The translations under genes were made by a program, and so were the position numbers. Below the pieces are notes generated by a model. It was not told the DNA's origin and made no database searches. It saw only the letters and a list, made by a program, of their open reading frames with translations. Source: an uncultured Agathobacter sp. (lineage in GTDB: Bacteria; Bacillota; Clostridia; Lachnospirales; Lachnospiraceae). Taken from it: a stretch of DNA of 64,000 nucleotides. Where the stretch lies: positions 248,001 to 312,000 of the forward strand of contig CAKRNE010000002.1 in the NCBI GenBank assembly GCA_934365945.1. Reading direction: 5' to 3'. Below, piece after piece: positions 51,839 through 61,443 of the stretch (position 1 is the stretch's first letter; every line of letters begins with the position of its first letter).

Positions 51839-53503
51839 ATGTCTAAGAAAAATAACGGGGCAAGCAATGCCTTAGTACAGGGCTCTATACTTGCCGTAGC
51901 ATCCATCATAAGCAGAATAATAGGACTCATATATCGTATACCGATGCAGCGTATATTGGGCGATATAGGAATCGGCTATTATTCCACAGCTTTTGAAATA
52001 TACAATGTCATGCTTATTATTTCATCATACAGCTTACCGCTTGCCGTATCAAAAATGGTTTCAACCCAGATGGCAAAAAAGAGGAGGACTGCGACTTATC
52101 AGATACTAAAGTGCGCGCTGCTTTTTGCAACCATCAGTGGTACAACAGTTGCACTCATACTGTTTTTCGGAGGCGATTTCTTTGCAACAACGCTTCTTAA
52201 TACTTCGTACAGTATTTTTGCCTTAAGAGTGCTGGCTCCCGGGCTTTTGATAGTTGCAGTGCTCGGCGTCATCAGAGGCTTTTTCCAGGGACTGGGTACC
52301 ATGATGCCAAGTGCCGTCTCACAGATAATAGAGCAGGTGGTGAACGCCATAGTCAGTGTGTGGGCCGCATACGTGCTTTACCGTACAGGTACCAGAATCG
52401 GTGCAGTGCTTGGTGACAAGGAGCATTACGCCGCAGCATATGGTGCAGCAGGTGGTACACTCGGAACAGTGCTTGGCTCTGTGGCAGCGCTTTTATTTGT
52501 AATCTTTATCTTTGCCATCTATATGAATGTATTCAAAAGGCAGATGAAAAAAGAGCGCAATGTGAAGGTAAGCTCATTTGGCTACACCATGAAGATCCTT
52601 GTAATCACAGTTATTCCGGTGCTTTTAAGTACCACTATCTACAATATCAGTGGTATCATAGACCAGGGTATATTCAAGCAGGTTGCACTGCTTCAGGGCT
52701 ACACTCAGAATGATATAGACGTATGGTGGGGTGTATACACAGGAAAGTACAAGCTTTTAATCAATGTGCCTATATCCATAGCCTCAGCCATGGCAGCGTC
52801 CTTTGTACCGGTGCTTACAGGCGCATATCACAGGGACGACATGGAGGCAGTGAGAGGACAGATTAATCTTTCCACACGCTTTATCATGGTTGTCGCGTTC
52901 CCATGTGCAGTAGGGCTTGCAGTGTTTGGACTGCCGATATTTAATATACTTTTTTCAAGCACCCGTGCAACAAATGCAGAGGCATCACTTATGATGTATG
53001 TCGGTGCGGTTGCGGTAGTATTTTACTCACTTTCCACACTGTCAAACGGACTGCTGCAGGGCATTGACAGGCTTAAGGTTCCTGTAATCAACGCCGCTAT
53101 ATCGATTGTGGCGCATGTCATAGTGCTCATACTGCTTATGCTCATATTCAGGCTCAATATCCATGCAGTAGTGCTTGCCAATACATTTTTTGCACTGCTC
53201 ATGTGCTTTATGAACAGCATGGCTTTAAAGAAATACAGTGGCTTTAAGCAGGAGATTAAAAAGACCTTTATCATACCGGCCATCAGCTCACTCATTATGG
53301 GAGTCGTTTCGTATATAGTATACTTTTTACTTTACAAGGCATGCCATATTGAGATTATCGCGTTTATTCTTGCCGCAATCATTGCGATTGTCTCATATGC
53401 AGTGGCACTCCTTTTGCTCAAGGGACTGACAGAAGATGAGCTTAGACATTTTCCAAAGGGCACACTTATCATAAAGGTGGCAAAAAAATGTCATTTATTA
53501 TAA
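51839..53503 (+). CDS. MurJ/SpoVB-type lipid flippase (MOP superfamily)
   Basis: A 554-residue protein with about 14 membrane helices. The start A-S-I-I-S-R-I-I-G-L-I-Y-R-I-P-M, then G-Y-Y-S-T-A-F-E-I-Y near residue 47, and R-G-F-F-Q-G-L-G-T-M-M-P-S-A near 144 match the SpoVB/YtgP branch of MurJ-like polysaccharide flippases. It could move lipid II or another undecaprenyl-linked precursor. Which of MurJ, SpoVB or another transporter it is cannot be told from sequence. GAGG precedes the ATG. Confidence 0.9.
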   Translation: MSKKNNGASNALVQGSILAVASIISRIIGLIYRIPMQRILGDIGIGYYSTAFEIYNVMLIISSYSLPLAVSKMVSTQMAKKRRTATYQILKCALLFATISGTTVALILFFGGDFFATTLLNTSYSIFALRVLAPGLLIVAVLGVIRGFFQGLGTMMPSAVSQIIEQVVNAIVSVWAAYVLYRTGTRIGAVLGDKEHYAAAYGAAGGTLGTVLGSVAALLFVIFIFAIYMNVFKRQMKKERNVKVSSFGYTMKILVITVIPVLLSTTIYNISGIIDQGIFKQVALLQGYTQNDIDVWWGVYTGKYKLLINVPISIASAMAASFVPVLTGAYHRDDMEAVRGQINLSTRFIMVVAFPCAVGLAVFGLPIFNILFSSTRATNAEASLMMYVGAVAVVFYSLSTLSNGLLQGIDRLKVPVINAAISIVAHVIVLILLMLIFRLNIHAVVLANTFFALLMCFMNSMALKKYSGFKQEIKKTFIIPAISSLIMGVVSYIVYFLLYKACHIEIIAFILAAIIAIVSYAVALLLLKGLTEDELRHFPKGTLIIKVAKKCHLL

Positions 53504-53526
53504 AATTGAATAAATAACAGAAATTT

Positions 53527-53581
53527 ACAGATACTGATTTTGAGGTGATAATATGAAAAGCAAAATCGGTATCTGTTTTTT
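53527..53581 (+). promoter_or_regulatory. Terminator-like hairpin that encloses the start codon of the BofC-like gene
   Basis: ACAGATACTGATTTT (53527-53541) pairs with AAAATCGGTATCTGT (53562-53576): 15 pairs with one G-U, followed by six T residues (53576-53581). The 20-base loop holds the GAGGTG ribosome site (53542-53547) and the ATG (53553-53555). It may terminate the flippase transcript, and if transcribed through it could control access to the ribosome site. Confidence 0.85.
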
Positions 53582-53942
53582 AACTATTGTTATAATTCTT
53601 CTTGCACTTGTTACGATAGAAAAAATCAATACGCAAAGAGCAGCAGACAATGCAGCGATAATCGCACAAAGTAAGGACAAGGATAAAGATGCAAAATATA
53701 AAGAAGAAAAAGATAAAAAAGAAAGTCTTCAGACATCAAATGAGGCTAAGAATGCAAGATATTGCATCATAAATGACTCCGGAATGCTGTCTGTATACAA
53801 TGGCGCTGCAAGCGAAAAATACTTTGATACGGGCGTGTATTTTGAAGAATTGCCCGATGAAGTAAAAAATAAGGTAACAAATGGACTTTACTTTTTTAAC
53901 GAAACTGATTTGTACGATTTTCTTGAAAGCTATTCAAGTTAA
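53553..53942 (+). CDS. BofC-like small exported or membrane-anchored protein
   Basis: The 129 residues have an N-terminal membrane helix (about 5-24), a Lys/Asp-rich segment (about 42-62), and a C-terminal domain with Y-C-I-I-N-D-S-G-M-L-S-V-Y, F-E-E-L-P-D-E-V, N-G-L-Y-F-F-N-E and L-E-S-Y-S. This order resembles the C-terminal domain of BofC, the forespore intermembrane protein of Bacillus. The likeness is in pattern only, so the name is tentative. Its first codons also form the 3' arm of the hairpin at 53527-53581. Confidence 0.65.
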   Translation: MKSKIGICFLTIVIILLALVTIEKINTQRAADNAAIIAQSKDKDKDAKYKEEKDKKESLQTSNEAKNARYCIINDSGMLSVYNGAASEKYFDTGVYFEELPDEVKNKVTNGLYFFNETDLYDFLESYSS

Positions 53943-53972
53943 TGTTAAAATAAATCAGTTAGGGGAAAGAAT

Positions 53973-55247
53973 ATGTACGATGTAATTATAATAGGTGCCG
54001 GTGCATCCGGGCTGATGGCGGCAGCAACTGCTGCATCAAAGGGCGCGCGCGTGGCACTTTTAGAGCACAAGGATGATATAGGAAAGAAAATACTTGCAAC
54101 AGGAAACGGCAGATGTAATTTCACAAACACTGATATGTCTGTAAACAAGTTTCACGGTAGTAAAGCGCTGATTAAAAACGGTTTGTCGCAATTTGATCAT
54201 GCTGATACAATACGCTTTTTTAAAGGGCTTGGAATACCTGCATATGACAATGCCGGCTACATTTATCCAAATTCCAGGCAGGCTGCATCTGTTGTGGCAG
54301 CCTTTCGCATGGAGCTTATGAGACTTCATGTGGACGTGAAGACTGGCGTTAATATTGCCGAAATTAAGCCCGGAAGGATTACGGCTAAAGACACAAAGAC
54401 CGCAGCTTATAAGGCATCAAAAAAGAAGGCAGATGATCGAACCGGTTACTGTATTCAAACAGACAAGGGCATCTTTGCATCAAAAAAGCTTATTATAGCA
54501 TGTGGCCTTACAGCTTCCTCTAAGCTTGGAAGTGACGGAAGCCTGTTTCGCATGATAGAAGCTCTCGGGCACCATATTCAAAAGCCACTGCCCGCACTTT
54601 GCGGCTTTAGCTGTGATGGTCTTAATTTCAAAAAAATAACAGGAGTCAGGTGTGATGCCACTGTCGCCTCTGTGATAGACGGTCAAATGACAGAGCAAAA
54701 TACAGGGGAGCTGCAACTGGCTGACTATGGCATTTCAGGCATACCCGTTTTTCAGATTTCAAGTCTTATGTCAAGAGCCATAGATAAAGGTCAAAGGGTC
54801 GAGGTGATAATTGACTTTTTGCCGACTTTTAGCGATGATGAGCTTTATGGATACATAAGGGACAGAAGCAGTAAAACCACAGACAACCGCTCACTAAATG
54901 AGATGCTTAACGGACTTTTAAACAATAAGCTTCTTCTTGAGCTGATACACAAATCAGGAGTATCTCCTGATAAAAAGGGAAGGTTTTTGACAGATGATGA
55001 TTGTGAAAGTCTTACACGCTCAATAAAGCATACAGCCGTTTCGGTAAGAAAGCCCAGAGGAGCCGAGTTTGCACAGGTGTGTGCAGGCGGCATATATACA
55101 AAGGAGATAGACGTACGTACACTGGAGTCCAAAATCCATCCGGGGCTTTACTTTTGCGGAGAGCTGCTTGATGTGGACGGTATATGCGGCGGCTACAATC
55201 TGCAGTGGGCATGGACAAGTGGATATATAGCAGGAGAAATGCAGTAA
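53973..55247 (+). CDS. HI0933/BaiN-like FAD-dependent oxidoreductase
   Basis: A 424-residue flavoprotein with the dinucleotide fold I-I-G-A-G-A-S-G-L-M-A-A near residues 5-16, then K-I-L-A-T-G-N-G-R-C-N-F-T-N near 37-50 (family signature), and the C-terminal V-D-G-I-C-G-G-Y-N-L-Q-W-A-W-T-S-G near 400-416. Members are annotated as aminoacetone oxidases or BaiN-like; the substrate is not known from sequence. It ends right at the ATG of a second FAD enzyme (TAAATG). Confidence 0.93.
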   Translation: MYDVIIIGAGASGLMAAATAASKGARVALLEHKDDIGKKILATGNGRCNFTNTDMSVNKFHGSKALIKNGLSQFDHADTIRFFKGLGIPAYDNAGYIYPNSRQAASVVAAFRMELMRLHVDVKTGVNIAEIKPGRITAKDTKTAAYKASKKKADDRTGYCIQTDKGIFASKKLIIACGLTASSKLGSDGSLFRMIEALGHHIQKPLPALCGFSCDGLNFKKITGVRCDATVASVIDGQMTEQNTGELQLADYGISGIPVFQISSLMSRAIDKGQRVEVIIDFLPTFSDDELYGYIRDRSSKTTDNRSLNEMLNGLLNNKLLLELIHKSGVSPDKKGRFLTDDDCESLTRSIKHTAVSVRKPRGAEFAQVCAGGIYTKEIDVRTLESKIHPGLYFCGELLDVDGICGGYNLQWAWTSGYIAGEMQ

Positions 55248-56864
55248 ATGATTAAAATTAACCAGATAAAGCTTCCCGTCACGCACAGTGATGAGGCACT
55301 AAAAAAGAAAATAACAAAAATGCTTAAGCTCAATGCCAAGACAGCTTTTACTTACCGCATATTAAAGAAATCACTTGACGCGCGTAAAAAACCCGAGCTG
55401 TTCTATACATATTCCGTTGCTGTAGAGCTGGAGGATACAAATAATAGTGAAGCGGCAATTGTTAAAAGAGCAAACAGTTCGTCGGTGCTCATATATAAAG
55501 AAAAAGAGTACCGGATACCTGAACACGGCGATACTCCGCTTGACACGCGCCCGGTTATTGCAGGGGCAGGACCAGCAGGGCTGTTTTGTGCATACATACT
55601 GGCAGAGGCTGGCTTTTGTCCGATAGTTATCGAGCGCGGCAGCAAGGTAGAGAAAAGAACTTTAGATGTACAAAAATTCTGGGAGAGCGGTATACTTAAT
55701 CCAAAAAGCAATGTACAGTTTGGTGAGGGCGGTGCCGGAACCTTTTCAGACGGCAAGCTGAATACATCAGTAAAGGATCCGTCAGGCAGGAATCGTCTTG
55801 TGCTTGAGACCTTTGTGCGCTTTGGCGCAGATCCGTCAATACTTTATGACAACAAGCCACATATCGGTACTGATGTACTTTCAGAAGTAATTGTCAACAT
55901 GCGTGAGTTTTTGGTTGACAAAGGGACTGCATTTGTATTTGACACCTGTGTGAGCAATCTTGACATAGTTTCCAACAAGCTATTAAGTGTTTACACGGAT
56001 TCTGAGAGTAATAATAAAGAGATAAAGACAGATATATGCGTTCTGGCACTCGGTCACAGCGCCAGAGATACATTTGAAATGCTTTACAATAAGGGCTTTG
56101 ATATGGAGTGCAAGAGCTTTGCTGTCGGCTTTCGCGTGGAGCATCCGCAGCGCATGATAGATGAATCACAGTATGGTATCCAAAAGAAGATCATACTTCC
56201 GCCGAGTCCATACAAGGTTACCTCAAACTTTCCGAATGGCAGAGGAGTCTATTCATTCTGCATGTGCCCGGGAGGATATGTGGTCAACTCATCGTCAACC
56301 GAAAATCACACAGTGGTTAACGGTATGAGCTATCACGACAGGAACAGCAAAAATGCAAACAGTGCCATCATAGTATCTGTTTCACCGAAGGATTTCGGAG
56401 CAGATGATGCCCTCGCCGGAGTGAGATTTCAGGAAAAGCTAGAAACAGAAAATTATAAGCGTGGAGGTGGTTTAATTCCACAGCAGCTTTTCGGTGATTT
56501 CTGTGATGACAGATTAACAGCCGCATACGGTGATTTTGACTCTTGTACAAAGGGAGGAAAAGTCTTTGCAAAGCTGAACGGACTCATGAACGCTGACATG
56601 GAACAGTCGTTTAAGCTTGGAATGGAACATTTTGGTCATCTGATACATGGTTTTGACAGAAAAGATGCAATTTTGTCCGGGATGGAAACACGCACATCTT
56701 CTCCGCTTCGCATAAAAAGAGATGAGGCTTTTGAGAGCAATATCTCAGGAGTATACCCTTGCGGTGAGGGCGCAGGCTATGCAGGTGGCATCACCTCTGC
56801 GGCAATCGACGGCATAAAGGTCGCAGAGGCAATTATTAAAAAATATAAGCCGGATTTCAAATAA
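55248..56864 (+). CDS. Uncharacterised FAD-dependent dehydrogenase (COG2509 type)
   Basis: The 538 residues have an N-terminal extra domain of about 100 residues, then the FAD motif V-I-A-G-A-G-P-A-G-L-F-C-A near 102-114, Q-F-G-E-G-G-A-G-T-F-S-D-G-K-L-N-T near 160-176, and the C-terminal Y-P-C-G-E-G-A-G-Y-A-G-G-I near 503-515. This matches COG2509 proteins, whose reaction is unknown. It directly follows the other FAD enzyme and probably shares its transcript. Confidence 0.92.
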   Translation: MIKINQIKLPVTHSDEALKKKITKMLKLNAKTAFTYRILKKSLDARKKPELFYTYSVAVELEDTNNSEAAIVKRANSSSVLIYKEKEYRIPEHGDTPLDTRPVIAGAGPAGLFCAYILAEAGFCPIVIERGSKVEKRTLDVQKFWESGILNPKSNVQFGEGGAGTFSDGKLNTSVKDPSGRNRLVLETFVRFGADPSILYDNKPHIGTDVLSEVIVNMREFLVDKGTAFVFDTCVSNLDIVSNKLLSVYTDSESNNKEIKTDICVLALGHSARDTFEMLYNKGFDMECKSFAVGFRVEHPQRMIDESQYGIQKKIILPPSPYKVTSNFPNGRGVYSFCMCPGGYVVNSSSTENHTVVNGMSYHDRNSKNANSAIIVSVSPKDFGADDALAGVRFQEKLETENYKRGGGLIPQQLFGDFCDDRLTAAYGDFDSCTKGGKVFAKLNGLMNADMEQSFKLGMEHFGHLIHGFDRKDAILSGMETRTSSPLRIKRDEAFESNISGVYPCGEGAGYAGGITSAAIDGIKVAEAIIKKYKPDFK

Positions 56865-56911
56865 TATATACACATGAATAATATTTATACACGTAAAGAG
56901 AGGAAATATTC

Positions 56912-59554
56912 GTGGCAGAAGTATCACCAATGATGCAGCATTATCTGCAGACAAAAGAGCAATATAAGGATTGTATTTTATTTTATCGCTTGGGAGATTT
57001 CTATGAGATGTTTTTTGACGATGCGATAATGGTTTCAAAGGAGCTTGAGCTTACACTCACCGGCAAAAACTGCGGACTTGAAGAAAGAGCTCCTATGTGT
57101 GGAGTACCGTTTCATGCGGCAGACTCATATATCAACAGACTCGTATCAAACGGTCACAAGGTAGCTATCTGTGAGCAGATGGAGGATCCAAAGCAGGCAA
57201 AGGGAATCGTAAAGCGCGAGGTAATCCGTGTTGTGACACCGGGCACAAACACTGATATGGCTTCTTTGGATGAGGCAAAAAACAATTATATAATGTCGAT
57301 TGTATACACTGAGGACAAATACGGCATAGCGACCTGTGATGTCACAACAGGTGATTTTTTTACTACAGAGGTGGATGCCGAGAGGAAGCTATTAGATGAG
57401 GTGAGTAGATTTAATCCATCGGAAATCATATGCAATGAAGCCTTCTACATGAGCGGAATAGATGTTGACGATATGAAAAACAGACTGTCAATTACCGTTT
57501 CAGCACTCGACTCCTGGTATTTTTCCGATGGCCTTGCAAATGAGACGCTGCTTTCACATTTCCACGTACAGACGATAAAGGCTCTGGGACTTGAGGATTA
57601 TGAGAGTGGAGTCATAGCTTCGGGAGCCCTTTTAAAGTACCTTTATGAGACACAGATGAACTCGCTTGACAACATACTTGAGCTTCATCCGTACTCTATA
57701 GGCAAATATATGATAATAGACAGCTCCTCAAGGAGAAATTTGGAGCTTGTAGAGACACTTCGGGAAAAGCAAAAGAGAGGTTCACTGCTGTGGGTACTTG
57801 ACAAGACACGCACGGCTATGGGTGCAAGACTGCTTCGCACCTACGTTGAGCAGCCTCTTATCGAAAAAACAGAGATAATAAAGCGCCAGAAGCTTATCGA
57901 GGCACTTAATGCCAATGAAATCACAAGAGATGAGATCAGGGAATACCTTAATCCTATTTATGACCTTGAGCGTCTCATCACAAGAATCACCTACCAGTCA
58001 GCCAATCCGCGTGACCTTATAGCCTTCAGGGATTCTTTAAGGATGCTTCCGCCAATAAAGCAGCAGCTTTCTGACATACCGTGTGAGCTTACCGATGAGA
58101 TTAACGAAGAGTTCGACGAGCTTAAGGATATATATGAGCTTTTACTTTCATCCATTGAGGATGAGCCGCCTATCTCACAGCGCGATGGAGATATCATAAA
58201 AGCAGGCTACAACGAGGAGGTTGACCGTCTTCGTGACGCAAAAACCAAGGGCAAGACATGGCTTGCAGAGCTTGAAGCCAGTGAACGTGAAAAGACAGGC
58301 ATCAAAAACTTAAGAATCAAATATAACAAAGTGTTTGGATATTATCTTGAGGTCACAAACTCCTTCAAGGATATGGTTCCAGATTATTACGTAAGAAAGC
58401 AGACACTCACCAATGCAGAGCGCTACATCACACCGGAGCTTAAAGAGCTTGAGGATACGATTCTCGGAGCTGAGGACAGACTCACCTCACTTGAGTATGA
58501 GCTGTTTCGTGATGTAAGAAAACAGATTTCAGACAATGTTTCAAGAATCCAGAAAACAGCCAGAGCTATTGCAATAATTGATGTTTTTGCTTCGCTTGCA
58601 CTTGTTGCAAGCCAGAATAATTACTGCAAGCCAAGGATTAATGAAAGCGGAATAATCGACATAAAAAACGGCCGTCATCCTGTAGTTGAAAAAATGATTA
58701 CAAATGACATGTTTATAGAAAACGATACATATCTGGATCAGAACAAAAACCGCATATCAATCATCACAGGACCAAACATGGCCGGTAAATCCACCTACAT
58801 GAGGCAGACAGCTCTTATCGTTCTCATGGCACAGATTGGAAGCTTTGTGCCTGCGCAAACTGCAAATATCGGTATAGTAGACCGTATTTTCACGCGAGTC
58901 GGAGCATCTGACGACCTGGCAAGCGGACAGAGTACATTTATGGTCGAGATGAATGAGGTGGCAAATATATTAAGGAATGCAACCGCCAAATCCCTGCTGA
59001 TTCTCGATGAGATTGGACGAGGCACGAGTACGTTTGACGGACTTAGCATCGCCTGGGCAGTTGTCGAGCATATAAGCAATCCAAAGCTCCTTGGCGCAAA
59101 GACACTTTTTGCAACGCATTATCACGAGCTCACGGAGCTTGAGGGCAAGCTTGACAGTGTAAACAACTACTGCATCGCTGTAAAGGAAAAGGGTGATGAC
59201 ATAGTATTCCTAAGAAAAATCGTAAAGGGCGGAGCTGACAGAAGCTACGGAATACAGGTTGCAAAGCTTGCAGGACTGCCGGATTCAGTCATAGAGCGTG
59301 CCAAGGAAATAGCAGAGCAGCTTCTTGCAAATGACATCACGGATACTGTAAAAAGCATATCCGTTGACAATGGCCACAAGCATAAAAAGGAGCACCTTGA
59401 CGAGGTTGATATGACACAGATTTCACTTTTCGACACAGTGAAGGATGATGATATAATTGATGAGCTTAGAAACATAGACATAGGCAACATGACACCACTT
59501 GATGCGTTAAACAAGCTGTATCAGCTCCAGAACAAGGTTAAAAACCGCTGGTAG
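56912..59554 (+). CDS. mutS: DNA mismatch repair protein MutS
   Basis: MutS recognises mismatches. The 880 residues have the mismatch-wedge motif F30-Y31-E32 (G-D-F-Y-E-M-F-F), the connector and clamp domains, and an ATPase with Walker A G-P-N-M-A-G-K-S-T near 620, S-T-F-M-V-E-M near 671 and D-E-I-G-R-G-T-S-T near 697. Start is GTG at 56912 behind AGAGAGG. mutL follows after 11 bases. Confidence 0.98.
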   Translation: MAEVSPMMQHYLQTKEQYKDCILFYRLGDFYEMFFDDAIMVSKELELTLTGKNCGLEERAPMCGVPFHAADSYINRLVSNGHKVAICEQMEDPKQAKGIVKREVIRVVTPGTNTDMASLDEAKNNYIMSIVYTEDKYGIATCDVTTGDFFTTEVDAERKLLDEVSRFNPSEIICNEAFYMSGIDVDDMKNRLSITVSALDSWYFSDGLANETLLSHFHVQTIKALGLEDYESGVIASGALLKYLYETQMNSLDNILELHPYSIGKYMIIDSSSRRNLELVETLREKQKRGSLLWVLDKTRTAMGARLLRTYVEQPLIEKTEIIKRQKLIEALNANEITRDEIREYLNPIYDLERLITRITYQSANPRDLIAFRDSLRMLPPIKQQLSDIPCELTDEINEEFDELKDIYELLLSSIEDEPPISQRDGDIIKAGYNEEVDRLRDAKTKGKTWLAELEASEREKTGIKNLRIKYNKVFGYYLEVTNSFKDMVPDYYVRKQTLTNAERYITPELKELEDTILGAEDRLTSLEYELFRDVRKQISDNVSRIQKTARAIAIIDVFASLALVASQNNYCKPRINESGIIDIKNGRHPVVEKMITNDMFIENDTYLDQNKNRISIITGPNMAGKSTYMRQTALIVLMAQIGSFVPAQTANIGIVDRIFTRVGASDDLASGQSTFMVEMNEVANILRNATAKSLLILDEIGRGTSTFDGLSIAWAVVEHISNPKLLGAKTLFATHYHELTELEGKLDSVNNYCIAVKEKGDDIVFLRKIVKGGADRSYGIQVAKLAGLPDSVIERAKEIAEQLLANDITDTVKSISVDNGHKHKKEHLDEVDMTQISLFDTVKDDDIIDELRNIDIGNMTPLDALNKLYQLQNKVKNRW

Positions 59555-59565
59555 AAAGGATTAAA

Positions 59566-61413
59566 ATGCCAAATATTGCCATATTAAATCAGGAAACAAT
59601 AGATAAAATAGCTGCAGGAGAGGTTGTTGAGCGTCCGTGCTCCGTAGTAAAGGAGCTGGTGGAAAATGCCATAGATGCAGGCTCAACAGCCATCACTGTG
59701 GAGATAAAGGAGGGCGGAATCTCATTTATCCGTATCACTGACAACGGCTGCGGAATCGAAAGAGACCAGGTTGCGGTTGCATTTTACCGTCACAGCACGA
59801 GCAAAATCCGCTCGGCAGAGGATTTACTTACTGTAAAGTCTCTCGGCTTCAGAGGTGAGGCGCTGTCAAGCATCTCGGCCGTTGCCCGCGTTGAGCTTAT
59901 CACAAAGACCTACGATGAGCTCACCGGCACCAGATATGTAATTGAGGGCTCAAAGGAGCTTTCAAATGAGGAAATCGGTGCTCCTGACGGAACAACCTTC
60001 ATAGTAAAGGATTTGTTTTATAATGTTCCGGCAAGACGCAAGTTTTTAAAGACAGCACAGACAGAGGGCAGCTACATAAGTGATATGGTCGAAAAGCTTG
60101 CACTTTCCCATCCTGATATATCGTTTAAGTTCATAAACAATAACCAGACAAAGCTTCACACCTCGGGAAACGGCAATAAAAAGGATATTATATACCATAT
60201 ATTCGGCCGCGAAATATCGTCATCACTGCTTGAGGTGAACCATGAATGTGAATACTTTAAGGTGGAGGGCTTTATAGGAAAGCCTGTTATCACGAGGGGC
60301 AACAGAAATTATGAGAATTATTTCATAAACGGCAGATATGTAAAGAGCAATATATTGTCACGTGCCATCGAGGAGGCCTACAAGAGCTTTCTGATGCAGC
60401 ATCAGTATCCGTTTACAGTGCTTTACTTTACATTTTTCAGTGAGCTGGATGTCAACGTGCATCCGACCAAGATGGAGCTTCGCTTTGACAACAATAACGA
60501 GATATATGTTGAATTGTGTGACACAATATATGCAATTCTGTCCCACAAGGAGATGATTCCCGAGGTGCCTGTAGACAGTACACCTGCGCCTAAAAAGATA
60601 GTGCATGAGTATAAGGAACCTATACCGGAGCCGTTTGAGAAGCGGCGTATCAATGAGGTGAGGGCAGCAGAATCAGGGAGCATGTACGGACAGAGCGTGA
60701 CAGCAGCAGTGAAAGATTCCTCAGCAATAGAACCTGCTGCAAAATCACCTGCTGTTAATGAGCAACGCACAGATAACACATCAAAGCAGCAGACACTTGG
60801 CGATTACGACAAGGTTTTCCTAACAGAGAGCTCAAAAAAGCAATTTTCCATCATAGGCCAGCTCTTTAAGACCTACTGGCTCATAGAGTTTGAGGACAAG
60901 CTGTACATTATAGATCAGCATGCAGCTCATGAAAAGGTGCTGTATGAAAAAACGATGGCAAGGCTTGCTAATAAGGATTTCACATCACAGCGCATAAGCC
61001 CTCCGATTGTCATGACTCTTGATGCAAGGGAAAGTGAGATGCTTGAGAAATACAGGCAGCAGATAGAGCAGTTTGGCTATGAGGTGGAGCATTTTGGTGG
61101 CAAGGAATACATGATCAGTGCAATTCCCGACAATTTATTCCACATAGATATGAAGGATCTGTTTATAGAGATGCTCGATGATTTTTCCAACGCGACAGGC
61201 AGACAGACACCTGATATCATCACGGAAAAGGTCGCATCCATGTCGTGCAAGGCAGCAGTCAAGGGCAATGACAAGCTTACTCTTCCTGAGATAAATGAGC
61301 TGATAGATGAGCTTTTGTCACTTGACAATCCTTACAACTGCCCACATGGCAGACCGACCATCATCTCTATGAGCAAATATGAGATAGAAAAGAAATTCAA
61401 ACGTATCGTATGA
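59566..61413 (+). CDS. mutL: DNA mismatch repair protein MutL with endonuclease motif
   Basis: MutL couples MutS to strand incision. The 615 residues include the GHKL ATPase (V-V-K-E-L-V-E-N-A-I-D-A-G near 27, D-N-G-C-G-I near 59, S-L-G-F-R-G-E-A-L-S-S-I near 92), a variable linker (about 345-415), and the C-terminal nuclease motif D-Q-H-A-A-H-E-K-V-L-Y-E near 449-460, as expected in bacteria without MutH. AGAAAGG precedes the ATG. Confidence 0.98.
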   Translation: MPNIAILNQETIDKIAAGEVVERPCSVVKELVENAIDAGSTAITVEIKEGGISFIRITDNGCGIERDQVAVAFYRHSTSKIRSAEDLLTVKSLGFRGEALSSISAVARVELITKTYDELTGTRYVIEGSKELSNEEIGAPDGTTFIVKDLFYNVPARRKFLKTAQTEGSYISDMVEKLALSHPDISFKFINNNQTKLHTSGNGNKKDIIYHIFGREISSSLLEVNHECEYFKVEGFIGKPVITRGNRNYENYFINGRYVKSNILSRAIEEAYKSFLMQHQYPFTVLYFTFFSELDVNVHPTKMELRFDNNNEIYVELCDTIYAILSHKEMIPEVPVDSTPAPKKIVHEYKEPIPEPFEKRRINEVRAAESGSMYGQSVTAAVKDSSAIEPAAKSPAVNEQRTDNTSKQQTLGDYDKVFLTESSKKQFSIIGQLFKTYWLIEFEDKLYIIDQHAAHEKVLYEKTMARLANKDFTSQRISPPIVMTLDARESEMLEKYRQQIEQFGYEVEHFGGKEYMISAIPDNLFHIDMKDLFIEMLDDFSNATGRQTPDIITEKVASMSCKAAVKGNDKLTLPEINELIDELLSLDNPYNCPHGRPTIISMSKYEIEKKFKRIV

Positions 61414-61443
61414 CAAATATACTCATTTGAACAGAGGTGCAAT

